Notes: generated by a model not told the origin, from the letters alone. DNA of 64,000 nucleotides from Halobellus sp. MBLA0158 (GCF_041477585.1 NZ_JBGNYA010000001.1:1612001-1676000); one strand, 5' to 3'; positions 51,462 through 60,731 are shown, counted from the first letter of the stretch. Program-made: numbers and translations.

Positions 51462-52436
51462 ATGAGCGTCTCACGACACCCCGTCGCGCTCCGGCTTGAG
51501 CAGCAGGTCGGCGGTGCGACCCGACTCCTGGCGACGGTGATGGCACTGCCGTTAGTCGATGGCATCTTCCCCGCGCTCATCATCGCGGGGACGCTCAACA
51601 GCCCGCTCGGTATCGTCGAGACCGGGCTGTTGATCTTCGGCGGCTCGGCCACCGTCGCGGTCATCCTCGCGGAGATGGACGGCTCCCGCCGCGAGCAGGT
51701 CACCTCGGTGCTGATCCTCGGCGCCGTCCTGCTCCCGATCGCGGGCCTGGAAGCCCTCTTCGCGGAGACTCTGAAGACGGTGCTTGATTTCCAGGTCTTC
51801 CACCGCTTCGCGGGCCTCGTGATCCTCGCGGTCGCCGCGAAGACGGCCTCCGCGAAGGTCGGCGAGTACCTCCCTTCCCCGAGCATCATCATCGGCCTCG
51901 GGCTGGTGGCGAGCCTCAACCTCAGCGGCGCGTCGCTCGTCGTCACCCCGAACCTGGAGACGGTCGCCCGCGCGGTCGCGGCCGCCGGCGTGGGCGTCGG
52001 CTTCGCGCTCGCGGTCGCGCTCTTCGCCCCGCGGCTCCGCGGCGCCGTCGACCTCGACCTCTTCCGGTTCGGGAGTTCGGTCGCGCTCGGAATGCTCGCG
52101 ATCGACGTCCTGGGGCTGCTGCCGACCCAGGCGCCCGTCGCGCTCGGCGTCCTCGGCGTCACGGCGCTCTTCGCGTTCGATCCGGCGGCCGACGCCGACG
52201 ACTACGAGGCGCCTGCGGCCGCCGAGGACGCGTCGGAGCCGGCGGTCGAATCTGAGCCCGAGTCCGAACCCGAGGTCCCGTCGGACGTCGACGCGGAGTC
52301 GCGCCGACCGGCACCGTCCGGCGCCGTCGCGGACGGCGGCGACTGGGACGACGACTCCGCCGACGAGTCCTCCGAGGGCGGCGACGTCGGCTACGGCTAC
52401 CCCGACTCCGGTGACTCGCGGGCGCCGTGGCTCTGA
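51462..52436 (+). CDS. Haloarchaeal membrane protein (DUF5794-like)
   Basis: A 324-residue integral membrane protein with six to seven hydrophobic segments in residues 25-235 (for example PLVDGIFPALIIAGTLNSPLGIVE, VTSVLILGAVLLPIAGLEALFA and IIIGLGLVASLNLSGASLVV). A long acidic cytoplasmic tail (about 245-324) follows. It resembles the haloarchaeal DUF5794 family, a number I give from memory. The next gene is a small zinc-ribbon protein in the same direction, a pairing that could be an operon. No transport or enzyme motif is visible. Confidence 0.75.
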   Translation: MSVSRHPVALRLEQQVGGATRLLATVMALPLVDGIFPALIIAGTLNSPLGIVETGLLIFGGSATVAVILAEMDGSRREQVTSVLILGAVLLPIAGLEALFAETLKTVLDFQVFHRFAGLVILAVAAKTASAKVGEYLPSPSIIIGLGLVASLNLSGASLVVTPNLETVARAVAAAGVGVGFALAVALFAPRLRGAVDLDLFRFGSSVALGMLAIDVLGLLPTQAPVALGVLGVTALFAFDPAADADDYEAPAAAEDASEPAVESEPESEPEVPSDVDAESRRPAPSGAVADGGDWDDDSADESSEGGDVGYGYPDSGDSRAPWL

Positions 52437-52501
52437 TCGGTCGCCCGTCCATCCACGACCGCGCGCGACGGATTTACCACGGTCGGCGTCTTTGCCGGGA
52501 T

Positions 52502-52726
52502 ATGAGCAACCGCGTCGTCGAAGGCCGGATGGTCACGCCCGAACGACTCGCCGAACTCGTCGAGGGCGAACCGCCGCTGGAAGCCGAACCGATCGAGGAC
52601 GCCGAGATGGAGTGTCCCGACTGCGGCGGCAACGTCATCTCGGTGGGCTATATGCCGAGCGTGACGGAGTTCGTCACCGCCTACAAGTGCCAGGACTGCG
52701 CGTGGTCGGACACCGACCGATCGTAA
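52502..52726 (+). CDS. Small zinc-ribbon protein (DUF5795-like)
   Basis: A 74-residue protein. MSNRVVEGRMVTPERLAELVEGEPPLEAE is followed by a zinc ribbon CPDC...CQDC (CPDCGGNVISVGYMP and YKCQDCAWSD). The length and layout match a small haloarchaeal family (DUF5795, number from memory). It sits 65 bases after the membrane gene and just before the tRNA-Trp promoter. It may be a nucleic-acid or protein-binding accessory factor. Confidence 0.8.
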   Translation: MSNRVVEGRMVTPERLAELVEGEPPLEAEPIEDAEMECPDCGGNVISVGYMPSVTEFVTAYKCQDCAWSDTDRS

Positions 52727-52731
52727 TTCCT

Positions 52732-52737
52732 TTATGT
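52732..52737 (+). promoter_or_regulatory. TATA box of tRNA-Trp
   Basis: TTTATG is 31-36 bases before the first base of the tRNA, the correct spacing for an archaeal tRNA promoter. Confidence 0.5.
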
Positions 52738-52767
52738 GGTATCGGCATACGGTCGGATGCACACACA

Positions 52768-52947
52768 GGGGCCGTGGCCAAGCCCGGCATGGCGACTGAC
52801 TCCAGAGGCTTGGCGCCCGGTGACGACACTCCAGACTGATATACCGAGCGGCCGACTGATCATCGGTCCGCGTTGACGACCCTCTGGAGTACCGAGGCGC
52901 GTACCGGAGATATCAGTCGATCGGGGGTTCAAATCCCTCCGGCCCCA
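52768..52947 (+). tRNA. tRNA-Trp (CCA anticodon) with a 106-base intron
   Basis: Exon 1 is 52768-52805 and exon 2 is 52912-52947. Acceptor GGGGCCG pairs with CGGCCCC, discriminator A52947. D-arm GCCA/TGGC, anticodon stem ACTGA/TCAGT with CCA at 52802-52804, T-arm GGGGG/CCCTC with TTCAAAT loop. Mature length is 74 bases and CCA is not encoded. The intron lies after position 37, the canonical archaeal site. Intron-containing tRNA-Trp with a guide RNA is known from Haloferax volcanii. Confidence 0.95.
52806..52911 (+). ncRNA. tRNA-Trp intron, box C/D 2'-O-methylation guide
   Basis: C box GTGACGA (52820-52826), D' box CCGA (52844-52847), C' box TTGACGA (52873-52879) and D box CCGA (52892-52895). 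CTCTGGAGT (52882-52890) pairs with the anticodon region so that the fifth base before D faces C34. GACTGATAT (52834-52842) pairs with 52910-52918 so that the fifth base before D' faces U39. This agrees with the known Cm34/Um39 modification. Both D boxes read CCGA instead of CTGA and both C boxes TGACGA instead of TGATGA. Confidence 0.88.
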
Positions 52948-53138
52948 TTCTTGCGCTAAACAACCACGTAGACTTGTCTACAAACCTATATTCGGGGAAG
53001 TACATATACCTACCTGGGTATTTGCAAACTGATATGAACCCCGAATCGACTCCAATCCGCGCCTGCCGGGATACATACTCCGCGATCCCTGACCAAGTCC
53101 GCGCAGCCCATAGACCGCTCACTGGCGGGTGTGTCGGC

Positions 53139-53633
53139 TCATTCCGCGAGGCCGCCGGCCCGCTCGTCCGCCCTCGACGGCGGATATCGCTTGCGGTGGT
53201 AGTAGTACTCGGCGAGCGTCCGCAGTATCACCGAGCCGTAGGCCGAGCCCGCGAGGCCGACCCCGACGAACAGGAGTCCGACGGCCCCCGGCCCGGCGAC
53301 GTCGCCGCCGATCCGAACGACGAGGACGTAGAACGTGCCCGGTGCGACGACGGCCACGACCGCCTCGATAGCGCGAACCGCCGTGTACGCGCGTCTGTCC
53401 GTGAGGCGGGCGATCGGGTCCTCGGCACGCAGGAGTCGGTAGGCCGCGAGCAGCGCTTCGGTGCCGACCACGACGGCGAGTACGACGGGGAAAAACGCGA
53501 GGAACAGCAGGCCGTTCAGCTCCTGTCCGGGGAAGACGTCGACGAAGCTGAGCAGTCCGAACGCGACCACACAGACGACGGCCGCGAGCTTGAGCGCCTG
53601 GAAGGGCTCGGCTCGAACGAAGGAGGAGGGCAT
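53139..53633 (-). CDS. Hypothetical four-helix membrane protein
   Basis: A 164-residue membrane protein with segments at about 12-30 (LKLAAVVCVVAFGLLSFVDV), 38-60, 85-105 (VAVVAPGTFYVLVVRIGG) and 110-135. The cytoplasmic tail TLAEYYYHRKRYPPSRADERAGG is basic. No family is recognised. The ATG at 53633 is the best start, giving a short N-terminus. It faces the tRNA gene across an AT-rich stretch. Confidence 0.6.
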   Translation of the reverse strand: MPSSFVRAEPFQALKLAAVVCVVAFGLLSFVDVFPGQELNGLLFLAFFPVVLAVVVGTEALLAAYRLLRAEDPIARLTDRRAYTAVRAIEAVVAVVAPGTFYVLVVRIGGDVAGPGAVGLLFVGVGLAGSAYGSVILRTLAEYYYHRKRYPPSRADERAGGLAE

Positions 53634-53731
53634 ACTGTCGGGTAGCGTTGGGTATCGAATAAGCCCTCTGCCGAGCGTGGACCTTATGCGGTCACCACTC
53701 TCTCCCGGTCGGTCGTGGATGGTGGAGGACG

Positions 53732-54094
53732 CTACTCCTCTGAGGTGATCCCCGTGACCGCCTGGACCAACTGATTCACCGGAAAGTCCTCCTCGTAATC
53801 GAAGGAGGCGAAGACCGCTTGATAGCGCTCGGACGGGAAAATGAACACGAGGATCTCGTCGAAGAACAGCGTCTGGACCCGGCACTCCTGCTCGCCGATG
53901 AGCGATTTGAAATCGTCGCTCGTGACGAGGTTCCCCATAATGAGCTGGTAGGCTTCGTCGAGCTCGACGTCCGAATAGAGCGCCTCGACGTCCTCACGCA
54001 TATACTCGATCTCGAAGTCCACGTTCTGTAGGTCCGCGACGACGCGTGGCGTGTACCCCTCGAAATCCCGAACGGCCTCGGCAACGTCGGACAT
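53732..54094 (-). CDS. Small conserved haloarchaeal protein (DUF7522-like)
   Basis: A 120-residue soluble acidic protein. The pattern MSDVAEAVRDFEGYTPRVV, YMREDVEALYSDVELDEAY, and QTLFFDEILVFIFPSERYQAVFASFDYEEDFPVNQLV is that of a small alpha/beta family common in haloarchaea, which I recall as DUF7522 (number unverified). No catalytic motif. The ATG at 54094 fits the family. It is divergent from the broken histidine kinase, which suggests a shared signal or chance placement. Confidence 0.65.
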   Translation of the reverse strand: MSDVAEAVRDFEGYTPRVVADLQNVDFEIEYMREDVEALYSDVELDEAYQLIMGNLVTSDDFKSLIGEQECRVQTLFFDEILVFIFPSERYQAVFASFDYEEDFPVNQLVQAVTGITSEE

Positions 54095-54267
54095 ACGTTC
54101 ACTCCCTCGTCGATGATGAAAAATCTGAGTGACAGGAGCGGTCCCGGGGCCGAGCCAATTTAGATGGGAATCCCCGCCCGCTTCGGTCTGTGAGCGTGAC
54201 ACGTCGATCCCGAACCGACGGTACGGCGACCGAGAGCCGTCGAGGGGTTCGAAACTGCAAGGTTAAT

Positions 54268-55323
54268 ATGGGCGAGCAATCTACAGTTTCGGACGGCCAG
54301 ATGACTCTTTCACGCAGGGCGAAAGCCCGTCTGGGACTGGCCATCGTTTTCGGCATCGCGATCGCGCTCCTCTCGTTTCACGCCCGTCACCTCCTCGACC
54401 CCAACGAGAACGTCTGGACGTTCCTGTACGGCATTTTGATCCCGATGGGGTACTCCGCCGGCGTGCTGATCGGCGGCCTCTGGCTGTGGCGGCGGGACGT
54501 CGCGGGCGAGTACGTCCTGCGCGTCGGGATCTGGTGTGGCATCGGCGTCCTCGCGCTGGGGCTCATCGCGGCCACGACGATCCTCCACGACCTGGCGGAA
54601 GGCGGTGCGATACACGACCCGCTGACCAACGTCGCGAATCTGGTCTCGGCCGGCGCCATCATCGGATTCGTCGTCGGGATCTACGACACCCGACAGCAGA
54701 TTGCTAAGACCGAGATCCGGCGGCTAAACAGCCAGCTCACCGTGCTCAACCGCGTCCTCCGCCACGACATCCGGAACAGCGCGAACGTCATCCTGGGGTA
54801 CGCCGATCTCCTCACCGAGGATGCGGTCACCACCGAGAACGCGGTCGCCACCGATGACGTCGCCCGGACGATCAAACGGCGCGCCGCCGACGTCGTCGCG
54901 CTGGGGGAGAAAGCCAGGGACATCGAGGGGCTGTTCAACGCCAGTGAGTTCGATCGCGAAGCCTTCGACGTCGCGGACCTCGTCACGACGTGTGCCGATC
55001 GGATCCGGCGGGACTACCCCGATTCCTCCATCGAACTAGATCTGTCGGTCTCCGAGGACCGGCGAACGGTGTACGCCCATCCGCTGCTCGAATCGGCGAT
55101 CGAGAGCGTGCTCGAAAACGCGATCGAACACAACGACAAGGACGCGCCGAGGGTCCGGATCGAAGTCGAATCGACCTCCGCGTCCGCGCCCGTGGAGATC
55201 CGGATCGCCGACAACGGGCCGGGGATCTCCAGGGACGAGATCGCGACGATCGAGCGGGGGTACGAGACGCACCTCGATCACGCGAGCGGGCTCGGCCTCT
55301 GGCTCGCCCAGTGGATCGTCTAG
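54268..55323 (+). CDS. Membrane sensor histidine kinase, truncated by in-frame TAG
   Basis: A 351-residue kinase. About four hydrophobic segments cover 22-140 (LGLAIVFGIAIALLSF to LVSAGAIIGFVVGIYD). HisKA follows with H166 in VLRHDIRNSANVILGY, then the HATPase with N box VLENAIEHNDK, G1 ADNGPGISRDEI and G2 ASGLGLWLAQWIV. At 55321 a TAG stops translation right after WIV. The same frame continues to a second TAG at 55408-55410 with KSDGEIRF...DPEGTVVRIRLEQ, the exact family ending. So the gene is broken by a nonsense codon, leaving the last ATPase strands missing. The original full length was about 380 residues. An ATG at 54301 is an alternative start. Confidence 0.85.
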   Translation: MGEQSTVSDGQMTLSRRAKARLGLAIVFGIAIALLSFHARHLLDPNENVWTFLYGILIPMGYSAGVLIGGLWLWRRDVAGEYVLRVGIWCGIGVLALGLIAATTILHDLAEGGAIHDPLTNVANLVSAGAIIGFVVGIYDTRQQIAKTEIRRLNSQLTVLNRVLRHDIRNSANVILGYADLLTEDAVTTENAVATDDVARTIKRRAADVVALGEKARDIEGLFNASEFDREAFDVADLVTTCADRIRRDYPDSSIELDLSVSEDRRTVYAHPLLESAIESVLENAIEHNDKDAPRVRIEVESTSASAPVEIRIADNGPGISRDEIATIERGYETHLDHASGLGLWLAQWIV

Positions 55324-55510
55324 AAATCGGACGGGGAGATCCGGTTCGGAGAGAACGACCCCGAAGGGACCGTCGTGCGGATCCGACTCGAACAGCCCGA
55401 TCGCGCCTAGGGTCGCGCGCCGCTCGTGCGAAGGCCGATTCGCCTCCCAGCGGAATCGCGGGGCGTTCGCCTTTATCACAGACACGCGCGATCTCGACCC
55501 CGAACAGAGG

Positions 55511-55669
55511 TCAACGACCGCTCGATTGTCGGCCCGTGTCGTCTCCGAAGAGCCAGTAGAGAACCGCCCCAAGTGCGGCTTCGAGCGGGCCGACGAACAC
55601 CGCCACGAGCAGCAAGACGAAGTACGCGAGCAGGCCGAAGGCGCTCTCGGTGGAGGGGCTCGAATCCAT
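55511..55669 (-). CDS. Small membrane protein
   Basis: A 52-residue peptide, MDSSPSTESAFGLLAYFVLL followed by VAVFVGPLEAALGAVLYWLFGDD, with two hydrophobic stretches and an acidic-polar end. The ATG at 55669 is preferred. No family is recognised, but size and composition are like real haloarchaeal small membrane proteins. It is divergent from the 55753 gene. Confidence 0.5.
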   Translation of the reverse strand: MDSSPSTESAFGLLAYFVLLLVAVFVGPLEAALGAVLYWLFGDDTGRQSSGR

Positions 55670-55752
55670 AGGTGCGGCTACGCTCGATTCGATCAAAGCC
55701 TCTTCGGGAGGTCCGACCAACGTTTAGGTTGGTGGAGCCACTGAATCGCGGT

Positions 55753-55965
55753 ATGTTTCTGGATTCGGGGCTGAGTCTGAAGCACCGAGTCGCCCTGGCG
55801 ATCTGGGGACTCGCCGTCCTCGTCGTCCTCCGGCTGGCGTTCGACGTCCTGCACCTCTCCGGTGCCGAGCTGGCGGTCGTCGCGGTCGTCGTCGTCGTGG
55901 GGTCGTTCTACGGGATCTTCAGGCCGCTCTGGCTGCGGCTTCCCGAAGAGTGGCGACGGAACTGA
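55753..55965 (+). CDS. Small two-helix membrane protein
   Basis: A 70-residue protein, MFLDSGLSLKHRVALAIWGL with membrane segments at about 12-30 and 37-55 (AELAVVAVVVVVGSFYGIF) and a basic end RPLWLRLPEEWRRN. The composition is that of a real membrane peptide. No function is known. It is divergent from the 52-residue peptide gene. Confidence 0.5.
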   Translation: MFLDSGLSLKHRVALAIWGLAVLVVLRLAFDVLHLSGAELAVVAVVVVVGSFYGIFRPLWLRLPEEWRRN

Positions 55966-56029
55966 CCGATCGAGTGAGACGCGACCGGCGAACCGACGGA
56001 TCGAACGAAATCCTCCCGGCGGTCCGCGC

Positions 56030-57256
56030 TCACGCGGTTTCGGCGACGGAGCGCGCCACGCGCACGAGGGTGTCGGCATCGACCCCGCCGCTCACGCGGT
56101 AGGTGTAGCCGTCGGCGACCCACTCGATCGCGGTCGTCCCGTTCGACCGCACGCGCCGGGCCTCGTGGGGGCCGATTTGGACCGGCGTCCCCGAGGTGTC
56201 GTTACTGACCGTCCCGAACACCGAGACGGTGATGTCGGCCTCGGCGTTCGGACGTTCGTATCGGAGCGTGGCGAACTCCGGATCTGTCGACCGGTACGAG
56301 GCCGACTCGAACTCGAACCCCTCCGGGACGGTGGGCTCCGGCACCGGGAACGTAATCGCTTCGGCCATCGCCGCCGCCGACTCGTAGGACTCGGACTGGA
56401 CGCGACGAGCGCTCTCCGGGACCTCATCGGGACCGAGCCGGAAGATGTCCGGTTCGAGCGTCGGATTGAACGTGACGTTCCGATACGTGATGGTGTATTC
56501 GTAGCGGTCGCCGTGGGCCGTGAATTCGGTGTGTCGCTTGATCGGGTAGAGGTACTCGGCGTCGAGCCACAGCGTCTGCGACCGAAGCGACATCGCCGTC
56601 GAGGTCGGCGTCACCTCCAGGCGGTAGGTCTGCCGCCCGTCGACCCTCTCCGTGCCGGCGTAGGCGACGGTGACGTTCCCCTCGCGGTACGACGTCGACC
56701 CGTTTTCCTCCGAGTCGGTGCCGGCGTCCACGGGGACGCGCGGCAACGACGACACGCCGGGGGTCACGGTCGGCCGAGCGACGCTCCGCCCGCTACGGGC
56801 CGCGCCGACGAGCCGCGGGTACGGCGGCTCCTCGGAGCCGTCGCTCCCCCGTATCGTGGCCCTGTGGAGTCGGTTCGAGGCCGGATCGTAGAACGCGAGA
56901 GTCGACGCGTTCACGACGACGACTCCGCCCTCGGCCACGAGCGGCGCCCTCGCGCCTTCGGTCTGATTCACGGAGAGCACCCGGTCGCGGTACGCCCACG
57001 GATCGAGGCGGTGGCGTTTCCGAACCACCGTTGTCACGGTCTCGTTGTTCCGCGTCTGGACGGTCGTCACCGTCGCGTCGAGCGTCTGGAGCGACGCGAA
57101 GCGGTCGGCCGCCTCGGTTCTCGTCGGGAGGTCCGCGCTCGCGTTCGACGGCGCCACGTACGCGCTGCACCCGCTCGCCGCGATCAGCGCGGTCACGACG
57201 AGTATCGGGAGGAGTCGCGACCGGATTCTCGTGCGGCTGTCGTCGCACCCGCCCAT
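56030..57256 (-). CDS. LolA-like outer-envelope lipoprotein
   Basis: A 408-residue lipoprotein. An N-terminal hydrophobic signal with lipobox IAASGC (C30) is followed by a LolA-like barrel. SLQTLDATVTTVQTRNNETVTTVVRKRHRLDPWAYRDRVL is its first strand region and TLWLDAEYLYPIKRHTEF the second, as in the outer-membrane-lipoprotein-sorting or DUF2092/DUF4367-type family. The C-terminal half (about 300-405) is a second beta domain. It probably binds a hydrophobic ligand at the cell surface. It converges on the 55753 peptide gene. Confidence 0.8.
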   Translation of the reverse strand: MGGCDDSRTRIRSRLLPILVVTALIAASGCSAYVAPSNASADLPTRTEAADRFASLQTLDATVTTVQTRNNETVTTVVRKRHRLDPWAYRDRVLSVNQTEGARAPLVAEGGVVVVNASTLAFYDPASNRLHRATIRGSDGSEEPPYPRLVGAARSGRSVARPTVTPGVSSLPRVPVDAGTDSEENGSTSYREGNVTVAYAGTERVDGRQTYRLEVTPTSTAMSLRSQTLWLDAEYLYPIKRHTEFTAHGDRYEYTITYRNVTFNPTLEPDIFRLGPDEVPESARRVQSESYESAAAMAEAITFPVPEPTVPEGFEFESASYRSTDPEFATLRYERPNAEADITVSVFGTVSNDTSGTPVQIGPHEARRVRSNGTTAIEWVADGYTYRVSGGVDADTLVRVARSVAETA

Positions 57257-57445
57257 AGGTCTCTTGGGAACCGTTGGGCTGGGAACAGTTTAATTCAGCG
57301 TGTGACTGTCTGACAAGACTCCCCGAGAAAGGCCCAGAACCGAGCCCGACAGCGACCGAAGCCCCGTCGCGTCCGCAGGCATCCCCTTCCCGACGACTTC
57401 GGAGCCGTGCGGGCCGTCACGGCAATCCCGACGGTGTGGATTCGA

Positions 57446-59779
57446 CTACGACTCGGAGTCCTCGAAGTCGCTCGACCGTCCGCCGTCGGCGACCGTTTCG
57501 GACGGCTCCGCCGCTCCCGCCCGCGGCGTCCCCGCGGGGGCGTCGGCCTGCGTGACCGTGAACTCGGCCAGCCGGTCCTGGAGGTCGTCGGCCTGTTCGG
57601 CCAGGGTCTGTGCGCTCTGGGCGACCTGCGTGAGCGCCGCCGTCTGCTGTTCGGCGGCCGCCGAGACGGTGTCCGACTCCGCGCTCACCTGCTCTGCTTT
57701 CCCGGAGACCTCCTCGACCATCCCGGCCACCTCCTCTGTCGAGCCCGCCTGCGCGTCGGTGGCGTCGCTGATCTCCTGGATGCTGCGGTTCGTCTCCTCG
57801 ACGTTGTCCGCGATCGACTGGAGCGCCTTCGAGGCGTCCTCGGTCGTCTCGGTCCCCGACTCGATCCGATCGCCCATCTCGCGGATGTTGGCGACAACGC
57901 TGTCGGTCGAGGTCTGCACCTCGGTGATGCGGCCTTCGATATCCTCGGTCGCGTCTGCGACCTCCTGGGCGAGCGTCTTGATCTCGTCGGCGATGACCGC
58001 GAACCCCTCGCCGCCGTTCCCGGCCTGGGTCGCCTCGATCGAGGCGTTCAGCGCCAGCATATTCGTCTGCTCGGCGATGTCCGTGATCAGGTCGACGATC
58101 TCGCCGATCTCGTCCATCTCGTCCGCGAGCGACTCGACCTCCGAGACGGTCTTGTCGGCCTGGGTCTCGATCGCGTCCATCTCGTCGAGCGCCGCCGCCG
58201 CCGATTCGCGCCCCTCCTGGCCGAGCGTCGCCGTCTCCCGGGAGTGGGCCGCCATCTCGTCGGCCGAGGAGGCGACCTCCTCGATCGTGCCCGAGAGATC
58301 CTGCATCTCGGCGGCGATCTCCTGGAGGTGTGCCGACTGGGACTCCGCGTCGGCGGCGATCTCCTGGATCGAGGTGTCGACCTGTTCGCTCGCCGACTGG
58401 CTCTCTTCGGTGCCGGCGGTCACCTCCTCGCTCGTCGTGGCGACCCGGTCGGCGAACGACTGGAGTTCGACGACCGTCTCTTCGAGCGTCGCGATCATCG
58501 TATTGAACGCCTCGCCGATCTGGGCCATCGCCGCGCTCTCGCTTTCGGGGTCCACTCGGGCGCTCAGGTCGCCTTCGGCGGCGCGTTCCATCTCGGAGCT
58601 GTAGGCGTCGGCCTTGGTTTCGAGGTGGTCGACCAACTGCTCGGAGCGCTGTTTCTCCCGCTCGGCCTCCTGGATCCGCTCGCGGAGCGAATCACGCATC
58701 CCGCCGAAGGCGCCGTACAGCTGCCCGATCTCGTCGATGCGACCGGACTCGAAGCCGACGTCGAGATCGCCCGATTCGAGCGCCTGGGCCTTCGATGTCA
58801 GCCGATTCAGTTCGGAGACGGTGTTCCGACCGACCGTCACTCCGAGCGCGACGAATCCCAGCAGCGCCCCGCCCAGCAGGAGGAGTAAGTTCCGCGAGAT
58901 CTGCTGTTGGAGGGCGAACATCGCGCTCTTGGGCGAGTGGATCATCACGACCCAGTCGGTCCCCTCGACGGGGGCGTACCCCATCGCCATCGCCTCGCCG
59001 CCCATCTCCATCTCCATATATCCGGACTGGCCGCCGAGGCCTTTCTTCACGGCCATCGAGTCGACCGACTCGGTCTCCTGGTCGCCCATATTCTGGCTCA
59101 GGATCTGGTCCGTGTGGTGGCTCAGGACCGTCGTCCCGTCGCCGTTGACGACCTTCGTGAAGGACTCCTGGACGGGCCGCGGCATCCCGGCGGCGTAGCT
59201 CTCCAGGTCGATGACCATCACGAGCGCTCGGTTCTCCTGGTTCGGGACGGCCGCGACGACCGCCGCCACGGCGCGCTGGGTGTTGGGGCCGGCGTACGGC
59301 TCCGAGACGACGACGCCGTTCCGCCCCAGGTCGAGCGTCGACTGCGCCCACGGGACGCCCCGGACCACCGCGCTCGCGCCCACGGCGTCCGGCTCGGAGC
59401 TGGCGCGGTAGGTGTCGGTCTGGGTATCGAAGTAGTGGACGGCGACGACGTCGGAGGGGAGCGAGCCGTCGTCGAGCTGCTGGCCGAGGTAGGCCGAAAT
59501 CCGCTCTGAGTCCCCGCTCTGGACGGGGGCCGAGTAGGCGATCGTCCGGGAGGCGGTCTTCATCTGTTGGACCCACTCGCTCAGCGAGACCGACTGCGTC
59601 GTGGCCGCCGTCTCCAGTCGCGCCTGTGCGTCCTGGGTGAGTTCGTCGTTCGTCTCGACGTACGTCACGCCGCCGACGGTCCCGATGAAAAGCAGTATGA
59701 CGAAGATCGCGACGCCGGACTTGACCGCCCACCGCTTCCGAATCGGGTCGGGAACGACCGCCTCGCCGATGGTGCTCAT
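57446..59779 (-). CDS. Membrane methyl-accepting chemotaxis transducer (Htr-like)
   Basis: A 777-residue transducer. TM1 is at ~18-40 ([20 protein letters not shown]). An extracytoplasmic Cache-like sensor lies between 45 and 290 ([22 protein letters not shown]). TM2 is at ~295-320 ([20 protein letters not shown]). Two HAMP domains follow (~320-450, [18 protein letters not shown]). A long cytoplasmic coiled coil has the CheA/CheW hairpin [40 protein letters not shown]. The ATG at 59779 gives [12 protein letters not shown]. It senses a small external ligand. The soluble transducer at 17585 shares the signalling domain. Confidence 0.92.
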   Translation of the reverse strand: MSTIGEAVVPDPIRKRWAVKSGVAIFVILLFIGTVGGVTYVETNDELTQDAQARLETAATTQSVSLSEWVQQMKTASRTIAYSAPVQSGDSERISAYLGQQLDDGSLPSDVVAVHYFDTQTDTYRASSEPDAVGASAVVRGVPWAQSTLDLGRNGVVVSEPYAGPNTQRAVAAVVAAVPNQENRALVMVIDLESYAAGMPRPVQESFTKVVNGDGTTVLSHHTDQILSQNMGDQETESVDSMAVKKGLGGQSGYMEMEMGGEAMAMGYAPVEGTDWVVMIHSPKSAMFALQQQISRNLLLLLGGALLGFVALGVTVGRNTVSELNRLTSKAQALESGDLDVGFESGRIDEIGQLYGAFGGMRDSLRERIQEAEREKQRSEQLVDHLETKADAYSSEMERAAEGDLSARVDPESESAAMAQIGEAFNTMIATLEETVVELQSFADRVATTSEEVTAGTEESQSASEQVDTSIQEIAADAESQSAHLQEIAAEMQDLSGTIEEVASSADEMAAHSRETATLGQEGRESAAAALDEMDAIETQADKTVSEVESLADEMDEIGEIVDLITDIAEQTNMLALNASIEATQAGNGGEGFAVIADEIKTLAQEVADATEDIEGRITEVQTSTDSVVANIREMGDRIESGTETTEDASKALQSIADNVEETNRSIQEISDATDAQAGSTEEVAGMVEEVSGKAEQVSAESDTVSAAAEQQTAALTQVAQSAQTLAEQADDLQDRLAEFTVTQADAPAGTPRAGAAEPSETVADGGRSSDFEDSES

Positions 59780-60010
59780 TACCACCCCCTCCGTAGAGGC
59801 CCTAATTAAGCGATTGGCACCGGCTATCAGGCCTGAAAATGACGCCGGTGCGCCGTCACGCGCGGGCCGACACCGAGAACGCAGTCGTACTCCGAGCACG
59901 GAGCGCTCGTGGAAGTCGTCGGCGGCGGGCACGGCGCCACGCGGAACGCCGGGTCGACGTTTCGGACTTCCGCGCCCTCGTGTCGGGGTCGGCCGTCTCT
60001 CGCCGCCGCG

Positions 60011-60238
60011 CTACGTCGAGTCGCGCGGCGGATCCGAGTCCGATTGCTTCGGGAGGTTCCGGCGCTCCGAGAGGTAATACAGGATCACGAAGAACCCCAC
60101 CGTCGGGACCACGACGCCGAGCCAGTACAGTTCGGGGTCCTTCAGGCCGAGCCGCTTCGCGTCGAAGTACATCGCGACGCCGATCGGAAGCTGGATGAGG
60201 ACGGCACCGACCAACACCAGGACCGCCGGTTCGGTCAT
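60011..60238 (-). CDS. Small two-helix membrane protein
   Basis: A 75-residue protein, with a membrane helix AVLVLVGAVLIQLPIGVAMY (~5-25), a short loop FDAKRLGLKDPELYW, a second helix GVVVPTVGFFVILYYL and a polar tail. Such two-helix YdjX/DUF-like proteins occur widely, but I recognise no named family. The ATG at 60238 fits the first helix. Confidence 0.6.
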   Translation of the reverse strand: MTEPAVLVLVGAVLIQLPIGVAMYFDAKRLGLKDPELYWLGVVVPTVGFFVILYYLSERRNLPKQSDSDPPRDST

Positions 60239-60419
60239 CGACTGCGGGTACGGGCGCCGGTCGGATGACTCTTCTCCCCGGGATTTCCCCGACGCCGAGC
60301 GCTGTGACTGGGAAAACACGGCGTCCTCCGCGACTGCTATCTCGCCCTCGTCCGAGAGCGACGCGGTTTCGTCGCAGTTGGAGAGAGGACGGTCGCCGGG
60401 ACCCCGACTGAGGCGTCCG

Positions 60420-60731
60420 CTATCGCTCCGTACGGTTCGAGTCCCCGTCCTCGGCCACGAGGTCGCAGAACTGCCTGAGAAACGTCTTCCGGTCGGTGCG
60501 TCCGGCGCCCGCCGCGATGAGGGTCTCTTCGAGCCCGTCCCGGTTCTGGTGGCAGCACTCGCGGTGGCAGGGCTTACAGAGGTACTCGAACGCCTTGCCC
60601 TCGCGGCTCCAGCGGTCGCCGTGCTTGTCGTACTCGCGGGCGTCGTCGCGGTCGAGCGTCTCGCCGCAGGCGATGCAGGTCACCCGGCGGTCGTCGTCGC
60701 CCCGCCGCGGCGTCGAGATCGCCGGCGTCAT
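60420..60731 (-). CDS. Zinc-finger protein overlapping nuoCD
   Basis: A 103-residue soluble protein. CIACGETLDRDDAREYDKHGDRW and YLCKPCHRECCHQNRDGLEE provide several Cys/His pairs in an HNH-like zinc layout. The start overlaps the nuoCD stop by 4 bases, so the two are coupled. The remaining C-terminal half (LIAAGAGRTDRKTFLRQFCDL) is helical. Not recognised as a known family (perhaps a haloarchaeal DUF). It may be a maturation factor for the oxidoreductase subunit. Confidence 0.6.
   Translation of the reverse strand: MTPAISTPRRGDDDRRVTCIACGETLDRDDAREYDKHGDRWSREGKAFEYLCKPCHRECCHQNRDGLEETLIAAGAGRTDRKTFLRQFCDLVAEDGDSNRTER

Noticed and set aside
55321-55323. TAG read as pyrrolysine
   Set aside because: No pyrrolysine machinery is visible here and the gene is not a methylamine methyltransferase; a nonsense mutation is simpler.
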